Made by a program: the position numbers and the translations under genes. Below the pieces are notes generated by a model. It ran no database searches. It had not been told where the DNA came from and worked only from the letters and a program-made list of their open reading frames with translations. Shown here in pieces: positions 43,400-52,193 of a stretch of DNA of 64,000 nucleotides. The stretch spans positions 1 to 64,000 of the forward strand of contig CADCDY010000009.1 of assembly GCA_902800245.1 (NCBI GenBank). The letters run 5' to 3'. Position 1 is the stretch's first letter, and the number at the start of each line of letters is the position of its first letter. Source of the stretch: an uncultured Prevotellaceae bacterium (GTDB lineage Bacteria; Bacteroidota; Bacteroidia; Bacteroidales; Bacteroidaceae).

Positions 43400-43450
43400 C
43401 ATAATAACGATTTCCTATGAACGGTATAACGTAATAACGATTTCCTATGA
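43388..43450. repeat. ATAMCGNN tract with a 30-bp tandem duplication before ybeY
   Basis: 43391-43420 and 43421-43450 are tandem 30-mers differing by one base; each holds two to three ATAMCG units followed by ATTTCCTATGA, so the ybeY start region occurs twice. The first ATG (43417) runs into a stop after five codons; only the second (43447) opens ybeY. Confidence 0.85.
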
Positions 43451-43857
43451 TTACCTATTCTTCAGAAAACGTCAAGTTCCCCAACATCAAGCGTCGCGAG
43501 ACGACCGCATGGATTCGACGCGTGGCAGCAACCTATGGCAAGAAAGTTGGAGAAGTGGGCTATCTCTTTTGTGATGATGAGCATATCCTCTCCGTCAACC
43601 GCGAGTACTTGGGGCACGATTACTATACCGACATCATCACCTTCGACTATGACGAAGGCAATGTGGTGAATGGCGATTTGGTCATTTCGCTGGATACTGT
43701 CCGCTCGAATGCGGAACTATTCAAAAAGGATTACGACGAGGAGCTTCATCGTGTCATCATTCACGGCATCTTGCACCTTTGTGGATTGAACGACAAAGGG
43801 CCTGGCGAGCGCGAAAAAATGGAGGCAGCCGAGAATGCCGCCTTAGCATTGCGCTGA
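43447..43857 (+). CDS. ybeY: Endoribonuclease YbeY
   Basis: 136 residues. VNREYLGHDYYTDIITFDYD, GDLVISLDTV and the zinc motif HRVIIHGILHLCGLNDKG match YbeY, needed for 16S rRNA 3'-end maturation and quality control. The third metal position is Asp-type (ND rather than a third His), common in Bacteroidetes members. Upstream of the ATG is a duplicated start region; see the repeat entry. Convergent with the LOG gene (10-bp gap). Confidence 0.93.
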   Translation: MITYSSENVKFPNIKRRETTAWIRRVAATYGKKVGEVGYLFCDDEHILSVNREYLGHDYYTDIITFDYDEGNVVNGDLVISLDTVRSNAELFKKDYDEELHRVIIHGILHLCGLNDKGPGEREKMEAAENAALALR

Positions 43858-43867
43858 TACTTCCAAA

Positions 43868-44404
43868 TTACTCCTGCGCTAAAAAATCCTTGATTTCATC
43901 GAGATTATTGGCCACCTCAATGTATGTGCGCCAAGGCCTGCGCGTCAAGCCTTTGGCCTGCAGGTCGTCGAGCATAGCAATCAGTTTGTCCCAAAAACCC
44001 TTCATGTTATAAAGGATGACGCGCTTCTGATGATAGCCGATGGTGGCAGAAGATGCAATGGTGAAAACCTCGTCGAGTGTTCCTATGCCGCCAGGCAATG
44101 CGATAAACACATCGCTTTTATCTTCCATCAGTTGTTTGCGGTCGCTGAGGTTGTCGCACAAGATGTCAACATCCACATATTCGGAAACACGACCTCCTTT
44201 TTCTACAATCTGTGGGATGACACCGATATTCATTCCTCCAGCTTCATGCGATGCTTTCGCCACACATTCCATCAGTCCACAGTTCACACCGCCATAAACA
44301 ATCGTATGGCCTTGCTGTGCCACCCATCGTCCTAATTCCTCCGTTAAGGCGAAGAAGTCCGGGTCAATCTGCTCGTTGGCAGAACAAAAGATACAAATCT
44401 TCAT
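43868..44404 (-). CDS. LOG-family protein (nucleoside 5'-monophosphate phosphoribohydrolase-like)
   Basis: 178 residues from ATG at 44404 (MKICIFCSANEQIDPDFFAL). Motifs VYGGVNCGLMECVAKAS and LPGGIGTLDEVF are those of LOG phosphoribohydrolases, which release bases such as cytokinins or adenine from 5'-NMPs. Cytoplasmic. Starts 7 bp after the U32 gene, so probably co-transcribed. Physiological role in this host is unknown. Confidence 0.9.
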   Translation of the reverse strand: MKICIFCSANEQIDPDFFALTEELGRWVAQQGHTIVYGGVNCGLMECVAKASHEAGGMNIGVIPQIVEKGGRVSEYVDVDILCDNLSDRKQLMEDKSDVFIALPGGIGTLDEVFTIASSATIGYHQKRVILYNMKGFWDKLIAMLDDLQAKGLTRRPWRTYIEVANNLDEIKDFLAQE

Positions 44405-44411
44405 TGCTTTG

Positions 44412-45671
44412 TTAATTTTGGGCGGTTTCAACGGGAATAATCTTAAAGAGTTTGTCGCTGGGACGAACCTTTTCCGGCACCTTGATGCTGACACGTGTAC
44501 CCTGCTGGGCAGTCTGAACCGCCTGTACGTCGTCATGAATCTCATCGACTGTGACATAGAGCGCCCCTGTCGTCGGACCAGTAATCAGCATCTTGTCACC
44601 CACGCTGAAAGTGTCGGCCTCAACGGTAAACTCAGCAACGCCCAAACGGGAGAAATATTTGACGCCCTTACCAATGTATTGCTTGCGCTCTGTTGCGTTA
44701 GAACCGTAGTTTTTGTTCCATTCGCCCAAAAGTTGCCCTTGATAGTAACCATCCCAAAAACCACGATTGAACACCGTTGCCAGTCGTTCGTCCCAAGCAT
44801 CCTTCTTCTCTTCGGTAAAAGATCCTTCGAGCACACTCTGGATGGCCTCCTTGTAACATTGCACGACGGTAAGCACATATTCAGGTCCTCGGGCACGGCC
44901 TTCTATCTTGAAAACACGCACGCCGCTCTTCATCATTTTGTCGATGAAACGGATGGTTTTCAGGTCTTTGGGCGACATAATATACTTGTTGTCTATCTCC
45001 AGTTCCGTTCCTGTTTCGCGGTCAGTGACAATATACGAACGGCGACAAATCTGCATACAGGCACCACGATTAGCCGAACGTCCCGTATTGTCGAGACTCA
45101 TATAGCATTTGCCGCTGATGGCCATGCAAAGAGCCCCGTGACAGAACATCTCGATGCGCACCAACTCGCCTGAGGGACCGCAAATGTGCTGTTCCTCTAT
45201 CTGCCGATAGATGTCTGCCACCTGTTCGAGTTTCAACTCTCGCGCCAGCACCACCACATCGGCAAACTGGGCATAAAACTTCAGTGCCTCGATATTGGAG
45301 ATGTTCAACTGTGTGGAAAGATGCACCTCCATACCCTTCTGCCGGCAATAGGTCATCACGGCGATGTCGCAGGCAATCACTGCCGTGATCTTCGCCTCCA
45401 CAGCGGCATCCACAATCTGGTGCATCAACTCAATATCCTCACCATAGATGATGGTATTCACCGTCAGATACGACTTCACTCCATGCTCCTTACACGTTGC
45501 GGCAATCTCACGCAGGTCGTCAATGGTGAAGTGGTTGGCAGAGTGCGAACGCATGTTCAACTGCTCCACTCCAAAATAGACGCTGCCAGCACCGGCTTTC
45601 AGTGCGGCAATCAGCGAATCGCGACTGCCCACAGGCGCCATAATCTCATAGTCTTTGATATTTTTTTCCAT
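44412..45671 (-). CDS. Peptidase U32-family protein (tRNA/rRNA hydroxylation type)
   Basis: 419 residues. IMAPVGSRDSLIAALKAGAGSVYFG at the start; RIEMFCHGALCMAISGKCYMS and GACMQICRRSY hold the conserved cysteines that bind an Fe-S cluster; KIEGRARGPEYV follows. Relatives (TrhP/YegQ, RlhA) take part in hydroxylating tRNA or 23S rRNA rather than in proteolysis. I chose the ATG at 45671, below the promoter -7 box (45687-45680); an in-frame ATG at 45707 lies in the repeat and upstream of that box. Confidence 0.88.
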   Translation of the reverse strand: MEKNIKDYEIMAPVGSRDSLIAALKAGAGSVYFGVEQLNMRSHSANHFTIDDLREIAATCKEHGVKSYLTVNTIIYGEDIELMHQIVDAAVEAKITAVIACDIAVMTYCRQKGMEVHLSTQLNISNIEALKFYAQFADVVVLARELKLEQVADIYRQIEEQHICGPSGELVRIEMFCHGALCMAISGKCYMSLDNTGRSANRGACMQICRRSYIVTDRETGTELEIDNKYIMSPKDLKTIRFIDKMMKSGVRVFKIEGRARGPEYVLTVVQCYKEAIQSVLEGSFTEEKKDAWDERLATVFNRGFWDGYYQGQLLGEWNKNYGSNATERKQYIGKGVKYFSRLGVAEFTVEADTFSVGDKMLITGPTTGALYVTVDEIHDDVQAVQTAQQGTRVSIKVPEKVRPSDKLFKIIPVETAQN

Positions 45672-45679
45672 TCTGGGTG

Positions 45680-45739
45680 CAAAGGTACGAAATAATTCAT
45701 AATTCATAATTCATAATTCACAATTATTTCGTAATTTTG
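45680..45739. promoter_or_regulatory. Divergent promoter cassette with AATT element
   Basis: Minus -7 box TACCTTTG (45687-45680) and plus -7 box TAATTTTG (45732-45739) are separated by exactly 44 bp, which is CGAAATAATT...AATTATTTCG enclosing the 32-bp (AATTCAT)n element 45694-45725. A near copy of the 44-bp spacer lies at 60782-60825 between two other divergent genes. Confidence 0.75.
45694..45725. repeat. 32-bp AATT-type element in the divergent promoter
   Basis: AATTCAT three times, AATTCAC, AATT. Confidence 0.9.
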
Positions 45740-45765
45740 CAGGCAGAAATCAAACGAACCAGTCG

Positions 45766-46581
45766 ATGAAGTCACGAGTAGGTATCCTGTTAATGGTATT
45801 TGTGTTGCTGATAGCTGCCTGCGGACGCAAGCAGCAACATCAGTTTACCCACGACGTGCTGTTGCCCATGACACCAGTCAAGGATCAGGGCAAGTCGGAA
45901 CTCTGCTGGGCATACGCCATGCTGGCTACCATCGAGACAGAACACATCCTCAGAGGCGACTCCATTAATCTTTCGGCTGTGTACATCGGACGCAAGCTGA
46001 AACATTACCAAAAGTCCTTTGCCAATGCTCCTTCTTCCCAGCGCGCAATGGGTCAGACGCTGCTCAACATGATTCAGCGCGAGGGCATCGTGGGGTATGA
46101 TGTCTTGCCTGACAATGCTACCGACGACCTGCCTACGCCCCAGTGGGTCTTTATGCTGGGCGCACGATACACGCCTAAGGAGTTTGCCCATTCCGTGTGT
46201 GCTCCTGACGAATATCTCTCGCTGACCTGTCAGCCCGACTCCCCCTATTATAATAAGGTGGAAGTCGTTGCGCCTGACAACTGGGAGCACAACCGTCTGC
46301 TGAACCTTCCACTCGACACCCTTCGAGCCCATATTGACAAAGCCCTGAAGAACCGCCATCCCGTCTGTTGGGAAAGCAAAGGTCACGCAATGGCTATTGT
46401 GGGTTTGGCTCACGACGAGAACGGCAAGCCCTATTACGTGATGAAGAATTCGTGGGGAACTGATCGTCCCTACGACGGGTTGGTCTATATGTCCGTCCGC
46501 AAGATGTGGAAGGATATGCTTGCCGTCTATCTGACAAAAGACGCTTTCGACGACAAAACAAGTATAACAATTAAACCATAA
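45766..46581 (+). CDS. Papain-like (C1) cysteine protease lipoprotein
   Basis: 271 residues. Lipoprotein signal (LLIAACGRK, Cys19), then MTPVKDQGKSELCWAYAM with catalytic C47, GHAMAIVG with H207 and MKNSWG with N228: the full papain triad, with the oxyanion Gln in VKDQG. Short for C1A and closest in pattern to bacterial C1 peptidases of the bleomycin-hydrolase side. Membrane-anchored in the cell envelope. Own promoter (TAATTTTG). Followed by DUF3237 and M6 protease genes in the same direction (6- and 29-bp gaps). Confidence 0.87.
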   Translation: MKSRVGILLMVFVLLIAACGRKQQHQFTHDVLLPMTPVKDQGKSELCWAYAMLATIETEHILRGDSINLSAVYIGRKLKHYQKSFANAPSSQRAMGQTLLNMIQREGIVGYDVLPDNATDDLPTPQWVFMLGARYTPKEFAHSVCAPDEYLSLTCQPDSPYYNKVEVVAPDNWEHNRLLNLPLDTLRAHIDKALKNRHPVCWESKGHAMAIVGLAHDENGKPYYVMKNSWGTDRPYDGLVYMSVRKMWKDMLAVYLTKDAFDDKTSITIKP

Positions 46582-46587
46582 CTCCGT

Positions 46588-47112
46588 ATGAAGAAAACGA
46601 TTTTATCCCTTCTGGCACTGTTTGTGTGCTCCGTTTGTAGTTTACAGGCACAGACGTATCCTCCCAAGGATACCGCTACCCCTCAGTTGGAATTCGCTCT
46701 GCAATTAAGGGTAACTTTGGGCGAGACATACAGCATCCAAAACACCCAGCACGGACGCCGCACGGTGATTCCCATTACCGGCGGAACCTTTGAGGGCCCG
46801 TTGCTAAAGGGTACCATCCTCAACGGAGGAGCCGACTATCAGTTGGCCAATGCCGACAACCGCACGGAACTGGAGGCCATCTACAGCATCAAGACGGATG
46901 ACGGCATCTATATCCACGTGCGCAATCGCGGCATCATCTATAACGGCAAGGATGCTGAGGGCAAACCCTCGTTCTACTTCAAGGCAGCCCCCCAGTTCGA
47001 GGCACCTGCTGACAGCCGTTACGGTTGGCTGAACAACTCTCTCTTCGTCTGTGCACCCGAGTGGTCACAAGAGTTCAAAGGCATTGTCCTCAATGTCTGG
47101 CGAGTAAAGTAA
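46588..47112 (+). CDS. Exported DUF3237 family protein
   Basis: 174 residues with signal peptide (to about 22, LQAQ). LEFALQLRVTLGETYSIQNTQHGRR, PITGGTFEGPLLKGTILNGGADYQ, RNRGIIYNG and FEAPADSRYGWLNNSLFVC are the DUF3237/UPF0311 pattern, a small beta-barrel family of unknown activity. Usually cytoplasmic elsewhere; an exported version is typical in Bacteroidetes. Six bases after the cysteine protease gene. Confidence 0.87.
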   Translation: MKKTILSLLALFVCSVCSLQAQTYPPKDTATPQLEFALQLRVTLGETYSIQNTQHGRRTVIPITGGTFEGPLLKGTILNGGADYQLANADNRTELEAIYSIKTDDGIYIHVRNRGIIYNGKDAEGKPSFYFKAAPQFEAPADSRYGWLNNSLFVCAPEWSQEFKGIVLNVWRVK

Positions 47113-47141
47113 ATTCCTAATAGCTTTTCCACATCAACAAT

Positions 47142-48932
47142 ATGAAACGTCAGTTCTTTAGTCTTTTCCTCATCCTCATGGCGACAACTGCCATGTGGGC
47201 CGCTCCTGCCCTGCGCGGAGCCTTTACCGTTACTCAGGCCGATGGCACGTTGCTGACCGTCGAACAGTTTGGCGACGAGTTTTTCCACTGGACAGAGACT
47301 GCCGACGGCACGCTGGTAGTCCCCACGCGTCAGGGATATTTCGTGGCTGTCATTGATGACAAAGGTGAACTGACGGCTTCCGATGTGTTGGTTCACGAGG
47401 CCCAGCTTCGTGGTAGCAAGGAGCAACAGCTGGTTCGTCAACAGGCTACGCGTCGCACCTTGTTTCACCAACAGGGGCAACAACGGGCACAGGCAGAACG
47501 GCGCACGATGAGCATCTCCACCAAGAACAAATATCTGCCGCATTCGGGCTCGCCTCGGATACTGACCATCTTAGCTGCCTATCAGGATGTTGACTTCATC
47601 GTCAACGAGCCGAAACTGTCCTTCGACCAGTATCTGAATGCCGATGAAATCGTGGATTTAGGCAACAGCAACACCCTGCAACTGTGTAGCGTCAGACAGT
47701 ATTTCAACACGTGCAGCAACGGACTGTTCACACCCCAGTTTGATGTGGTCGGTCCCGTCAAGCTGCCTCAGGATATGGCTTACTATGGGGGAACGACAAC
47801 TACTGGCAGCGACGACAAGTTCTACCAGTTATGCCTGGACGCCTATCAGGCTGTAAAGGACTCTGTGGCCGACTGGTCGCCATACGACAACGACAATGAC
47901 GGCAACGTGGAGCTCGTTTGCATCATCTTTGCAGGCTACGGCCAGAATCAGGGCGGAGAGAATAGTACCATCTGGGCCAAGTCTTCCAGACAAAACATAG
48001 CGATTGACGACGACATGAGGATTTCCTTCTTCAACTGCTGTTCGGAGCTCTTCAATCCTGCCAAGACGGCAACCTCCGACTACTCGCAGTACATCAACGG
48101 CACAGGCACCTTTATCCACGAGATGTCGCACTGCATGGGACTGCCCGACCTCTATCAGACCAATGGCAACTACGCCAACAATCAGGGCATGGAGTCGTGG
48201 AGCATTATGGACTACGGACTCTACAACCGTAATGGCTTTGCACCGGCCCCCTACAATGCCTGGGAGCGCGAAGTGATGGGCTGGAGCCAGATGGAACCTA
48301 TCAGCGCTCCTACGCAAGTCAACCTGCTGAAGCCGTGGGAGGATGGCGGAACAGCATACAAGATTGTCAACAGCAGCGACGACAACGAGTATATCGTGAT
48401 GGAGAACATCCAAAAGCGAGGGCTCAACAAATATGCCAAAGGCCATGGGCTGTTGGTTTACCACGTGGCCTATCCCTATTCGGAAATAAACATGACAGAC
48501 CAGCCGAACAATACGGTTGGTCATCCAGCCGTTGCCGTAGTACCAGCCAGCGGACTGATCATCAACACGGGGCTTGCAGGAAACAACAAGCAATACACCC
48601 GTGCAGAATGGACGGCCAGTATGGCCAGCGCACCCTTCCCAGGAGACAGCGCTGTGACTGAACTAACCCTTCAGCAGAAATTGCCCAACTACGTATTCTA
48701 TAGCGGTGACCCTCTGAACGTCGAGCTGCACAACATCACCGAGAGCGAAGGCTGTGTGTCCTTCGATTTCGCTGAAGCCCCCGCCTCAGGCATTTCGACG
48801 TTGAACGTGGAACGTGGAACGTTAAACGACAATAGCTATTACGACCTGCAAGGCCGCCGCATAGCCCTCGGCCAAAAGCCAAAAGCCAACGGCCTATACA
48901 TCCACCAAGGGAAAAAGATAGTCATTCGTTGA
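47142..48932 (+). CDS. M6-family metalloprotease with type IX-like sorting tail
   Basis: 596 residues: signal peptide (1-19), propeptide-like region to about 125 (TLLTVEQFGDEFFHWTETADG), M6 catalytic domain with zinc motif H326-E327-M-S-H330 (FIHEMSHCMGLPDLY), SIMDYGLYN met-turn and a beta-rich C-terminal part. The end (YYDLQGRRIALGQ...NGLYIHQGKKIVIR) is a Prevotella-type sorting tail, so it is expected at the cell surface or outside. Two 32-bp elements (48797-48828, AACG; 48863-48894, AGCC) lie in frame at the linker and inside the tail. The last four bases overlap the start of the EamA gene. Confidence 0.9.
   Translation: MKRQFFSLFLILMATTAMWAAPALRGAFTVTQADGTLLTVEQFGDEFFHWTETADGTLVVPTRQGYFVAVIDDKGELTASDVLVHEAQLRGSKEQQLVRQQATRRTLFHQQGQQRAQAERRTMSISTKNKYLPHSGSPRILTILAAYQDVDFIVNEPKLSFDQYLNADEIVDLGNSNTLQLCSVRQYFNTCSNGLFTPQFDVVGPVKLPQDMAYYGGTTTTGSDDKFYQLCLDAYQAVKDSVADWSPYDNDNDGNVELVCIIFAGYGQNQGGENSTIWAKSSRQNIAIDDDMRISFFNCCSELFNPAKTATSDYSQYINGTGTFIHEMSHCMGLPDLYQTNGNYANNQGMESWSIMDYGLYNRNGFAPAPYNAWEREVMGWSQMEPISAPTQVNLLKPWEDGGTAYKIVNSSDDNEYIVMENIQKRGLNKYAKGHGLLVYHVAYPYSEINMTDQPNNTVGHPAVAVVPASGLIINTGLAGNNKQYTRAEWTASMASAPFPGDSAVTELTLQQKLPNYVFYSGDPLNVELHNITESEGCVSFDFAEAPASGISTLNVERGTLNDNSYYDLQGRRIALGQKPKANGLYIHQGKKIVIR
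48797..48828. repeat. 32-bp AACG-type element inside the M6 protease gene
   Basis: GACG TTG, AACG TGG, AACG TGG, AACG TTA, AACG. Encodes STLNVERGTLND just before the sorting tail. Confidence 0.85.
48863..48894. repeat. 32-bp AGCC-type element inside the M6 protease sorting tail
   Basis: AGCC CTC, GGCC AAA, AGCC AAA, AGCC AAC, GGCC; 34 bp after the AACG element. Encodes ALGQKPKANGL. Confidence 0.85.
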
Positions 48933-49807
48933 TATTATATCATCTGGTAGCATTCCTGGTAGTAGCCATCTGGGGCACGACGTTTGTGTTCACCAAGCTA
49001 CTGCTGATGGCTGGACTGACGGCAGCCCAGGTTTTTGTATTGCGCTTCATCATAGCTTACGTGATGCTTTTGGTCTATGCGCTGACGCAAAAGAAGTTTC
49101 GGCTGTTCACCTCCACGTGGAAGGACGAGCTGCTGATGGTGGGACTGGGTGTGACGGGTGGCTCGCTGTATTTCCTCACGGAGAACAGCGCCATGATCTA
49201 TACCACCACCACGAACACATCGTTGATTGTCTGCCTATGTCCGCTCTTTGCGGCCTTGTTTGCTGCCCTGTTCTTTCGTTCCCAGCGCCTGCACGGCATT
49301 CAGATTGCGGGCTCGGTAATGGCTGCCATTGGCGTTGTCATTGTGGTGTTGAACGGCCATTTCGTGCTCCACCTCTCGCCGTTGGGCGACTCGCTGGCCT
49401 TTGCCGCCTGCCTCTGCTGGGCAGTGTATTCGCTGTTGATGATACCAGCCACCAGACGTTACGACACCCTATTCATCACGCGCAAAGTGTTCTTCTACGG
49501 GCTGCTCTCAATGGTTCCCTACTTCCTTTTCCGTCCTGCGGTGTCTTCGCTCAGTTTGCTCATGCGCACGGACGTCCTGTGGAATCTCTTGTTTCTGGGT
49601 TGCGTAGCCTCCACGTTCTGCTTCATGGCCTGGAACTGGGTCATGAGGAAGCTGGGAGCTGTCGCCGTCACCAACTACGTCTATTTCAATCCCGTCGTCA
49701 CCGTCCTCTTTGCCTGGATGATCCTCAACGAACGCATCACCGTCTATTTCCTCATCGGCACCCTGCTCATCCTTACCGGCATGTATTTCTGCAATAAAAA
49801 AGGGTAA
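48929..49807 (+). CDS. EamA/DMT-family transporter
   Basis: 292 residues with about ten hydrophobic helices in two EamA repeats (AIWGTTFVFTKLLL...; CLCWAVYSLLMIPA...). Inner-membrane metabolite exporter of unknown substrate. Starts with TTG at 48929, overlapping the M6 stop TGA (48930-48932), so translation is coupled; the next in-frame starts would cut the first helix. Ends 8 bp before an AAGTTTAG element. Confidence 0.9.
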   Translation: MILYHLVAFLVVAIWGTTFVFTKLLLMAGLTAAQVFVLRFIIAYVMLLVYALTQKKFRLFTSTWKDELLMVGLGVTGGSLYFLTENSAMIYTTTTNTSLIVCLCPLFAALFAALFFRSQRLHGIQIAGSVMAAIGVVIVVLNGHFVLHLSPLGDSLAFAACLCWAVYSLLMIPATRRYDTLFITRKVFFYGLLSMVPYFLFRPAVSSLSLLMRTDVLWNLLFLGCVASTFCFMAWNWVMRKLGAVAVTNYVYFNPVVTVLFAWMILNERITVYFLIGTLLILTGMYFCNKKG

Positions 49808-49815
49808 GGGGTTAA

Positions 49816-49848
49816 TAGTTTAGCAAGTTTAGATGTTTAGAAGTTCAC
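49816..49848. repeat. AAGTTTAG element, third copy
   Basis: Four 8-bp units with one extra C after the first, 33 bp; the extra base also occurs in the copy at 23999-24031. Followed by AAGTTCACGGGTTCC, the inverse of text found at 23899-23913. Confidence 0.75.
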
Positions 49849-49918
49849 GGGTTCCAAAGACCAAAAAAGTTGAAGTCGGAGAAAGCAATCACCCTCTCCG
49901 ACCCCAATGATTGAAAAA

Positions 49919-52156
49919 TCACTTTACATAAACCTTTTGTCCATTAACGATATTCAATCCTTTCTGTAAGGAACTGAGGCGCTGACCTTGAAGGTTGTAG
50001 ATATCCGTTTTGGTTTCTACCTTATTATATATTACTTCAATTCCTGTCGTCTCAGTTTCGAATTCGCCAGCGAACAACTCATTGCTATTCTCCACAGTTA
50101 TAGTGTAACGGCCCTTTGCGTTGGCAGAGATGTCGATGCTGAGGCCTACGATGGTGCCAGCGTTGATAGTTTTCCCATAGACGACTTTGCCCGATTCGTT
50201 AGTAATGCTTACCTGATAAGCATCGTCGAGCGGGTCAAGGTTAATACCTAACAGTTTGTCGTTATATTCACCATATAGCGACAGCTCTTCATCACTCCTC
50301 CTCGGTACTTTGACCTTCGGTCGAGCCACCTCACGCTCGGAAGAGCTGATGCTAGCATCGCTATTCTCTCGCTTAATCGGTGCCTTGGGCTGTAACTTGG
50401 TGGTGTGAGTGAAGTCGAAACGCTTTTTGGCCATGTCTTTAGGGGTAGCCCCGTCCTCATATTCGTCATTGAGATAGATGACTTCATCGCCAACAGTACA
50501 GGACATTAGGAACTGCGGATCACTTTCTGTTTCAGGATAAACATTTCTGAGCGGACCGTCAATACCTCCGACACCTTCCAGCCAAGTAGTAATGTAAATA
50601 TCTTGGCCACAAAGCATAATATCTCTATAAATGCCCTTAAAGCCTTTTAATCCTCCTATCTGCTTCGGTCCTACAATATAATAAGGTTGATAATCATTGA
50701 GAATTAAAGTGTCGTTGGCTTCGAGAGAGAAATCATACAACATCTCCATTCCCTGTGTTCCCTCTCTGCAAACATACACTTTCTTGTCCTCTTCGTACCA
50801 TGCTCCCGCTTTGCTTAGGGAGGGCGTTTGCGTTAAAGTACTATAATCTGGGGAATCTGGACTGACAAATCGCTGGCACATCATCTGCTTACAGGTCCTT
50901 CCATCGATGATTGTATCGCCATCGAAGTAATAGTAGTCAACCACCTGCACAGAATTATCCGAAATAGTCGTACTGGTTCCCACCTTCCATACTTTATCGT
51001 CTTCGACGAATGGGCGGTAGGTTTCTTCTTTCTTCGGCCAGACGTCATAAAGCACCTCTCCGTTGCGCTCGAAATGAACGAGCGTAGAACGGTAGTGACT
51101 ATCATAATCATAATTATATTGAACTTCAGAATATGGAATCGTTGGCCCGAATAGACATTTATCGTCATTCCATTCTGTTATGCCTATTCCGTGAATAATA
51201 CGTCCACCATTCGTATCAAAATTCTTTCTCACCCCTTGGTCATCAGGAGCTTTACCATCCAAATCTACGTACTTTAGTGGTCTTACGCCTCCGAAGTATC
51301 CTTCCTTTATTTCGTTTATAATGCCATAGTATTGATAAAATTGCACAATGCTTGTCAGATTTGCGGAAGAGATATCCCTAAAATAAAGACCTTTCCCTAC
51401 GCTCCAGTCAAACTGATATGCCTCACCAGTCCAAATAAATGGTTCTTCACCGTATACATTAACTAAAACTCCTGCCGTAACCCAATCACCCACTTCCTCT
51501 ATCAAAAGCGTGAGGGAGTCAGTCCATTCTGGGCCGCTGGTATAGACACATTTAAATTTGTCCCCATTCTTTGCTGTATATTCCCCCTTCACATAATATT
51601 CTATCTTCTCAAAGTTCGCCACCCATTCGTCGCCTACCTTCGAATACCAGCTGTCATACTTCAGGGTATCCAATCTTATCTCCGTCCATTTAGTTCCTTC
51701 AGGGAAATATTTTGGGGTGTCGAGATTGTTGTATTCCAACACCAACGGCTCCCCTTCCTTCAGTTCCACCTGTCCTTTATACCAACAGCAGTCCAAATAA
51801 AAACTGTTTGGTTTCAAGTCACGAACAATGAACGACACGTTGAACGGACAATCGCAATCACATTCAGACTCAACAACGGGAACCACGTTGATAGCAATCG
51901 AACAGGGTTCACCATCGCTGCCACCGCTAATATTAGATGTCACATTAAAGTCATCCGTACAGCAGTTGCTTACATAGTTAAGCAGTTGAACAGACAAAGT
52001 GCTACCCTCTTTCGTTAGGACAATTGTCGGCACCCATTGAGACGCTGCACTTCGTGTTTCTCTCATGCAACCGCTATTTTGCACATCCGATACGGTTTGT
52101 GCACTTGCCAGCATTGGCGAGAACATCAGAGTGAATAAGAATAATAGTTTCTTCAT
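49919..52156 (-). CDS. Large surface protein with type IX-like sorting tail, unknown function
   Basis: 745 residues, signal peptide 1-19 (LASAQ). No catalytic family recognised. Residues about 25-130 are Cys-rich (NCCTDDF, ESECDCDCPF, LDCCWYKG), suggesting disulfides or metal binding; 320-600 has repeated DGTIIDGRTCKQM/EDKKVYVCREG-type strands seen in many Prevotella secreted proteins that report on displayed values; 610-650 is a charged linker. The tail TGIEVIYNKVETKTDIYN-LQGQRLSSLQKGLNIVNGQ fits a sorting signal. A/T-richer than neighbours, possibly acquired. It follows the TPR/HTH regulator by 37 bp and may be its target or partner. Confidence 0.75.
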   Translation of the reverse strand: MKKLLFLFTLMFSPMLASAQTVSDVQNSGCMRETRSAASQWVPTIVLTKEGSTLSVQLLNYVSNCCTDDFNVTSNISGGSDGEPCSIAINVVPVVESECDCDCPFNVSFIVRDLKPNSFYLDCCWYKGQVELKEGEPLVLEYNNLDTPKYFPEGTKWTEIRLDTLKYDSWYSKVGDEWVANFEKIEYYVKGEYTAKNGDKFKCVYTSGPEWTDSLTLLIEEVGDWVTAGVLVNVYGEEPFIWTGEAYQFDWSVGKGLYFRDISSANLTSIVQFYQYYGIINEIKEGYFGGVRPLKYVDLDGKAPDDQGVRKNFDTNGGRIIHGIGITEWNDDKCLFGPTIPYSEVQYNYDYDSHYRSTLVHFERNGEVLYDVWPKKEETYRPFVEDDKVWKVGTSTTISDNSVQVVDYYYFDGDTIIDGRTCKQMMCQRFVSPDSPDYSTLTQTPSLSKAGAWYEEDKKVYVCREGTQGMEMLYDFSLEANDTLILNDYQPYYIVGPKQIGGLKGFKGIYRDIMLCGQDIYITTWLEGVGGIDGPLRNVYPETESDPQFLMSCTVGDEVIYLNDEYEDGATPKDMAKKRFDFTHTTKLQPKAPIKRENSDASISSSEREVARPKVKVPRRSDEELSLYGEYNDKLLGINLDPLDDAYQVSITNESGKVVYGKTINAGTIVGLSIDISANAKGRYTITVENSNELFAGEFETETTGIEVIYNKVETKTDIYNLQGQRLSSLQKGLNIVNGQKVYVK

Positions 52157-52193
52157 AGCTGTTATCGTATTTGTTGTTATTTCTATGTGATAG

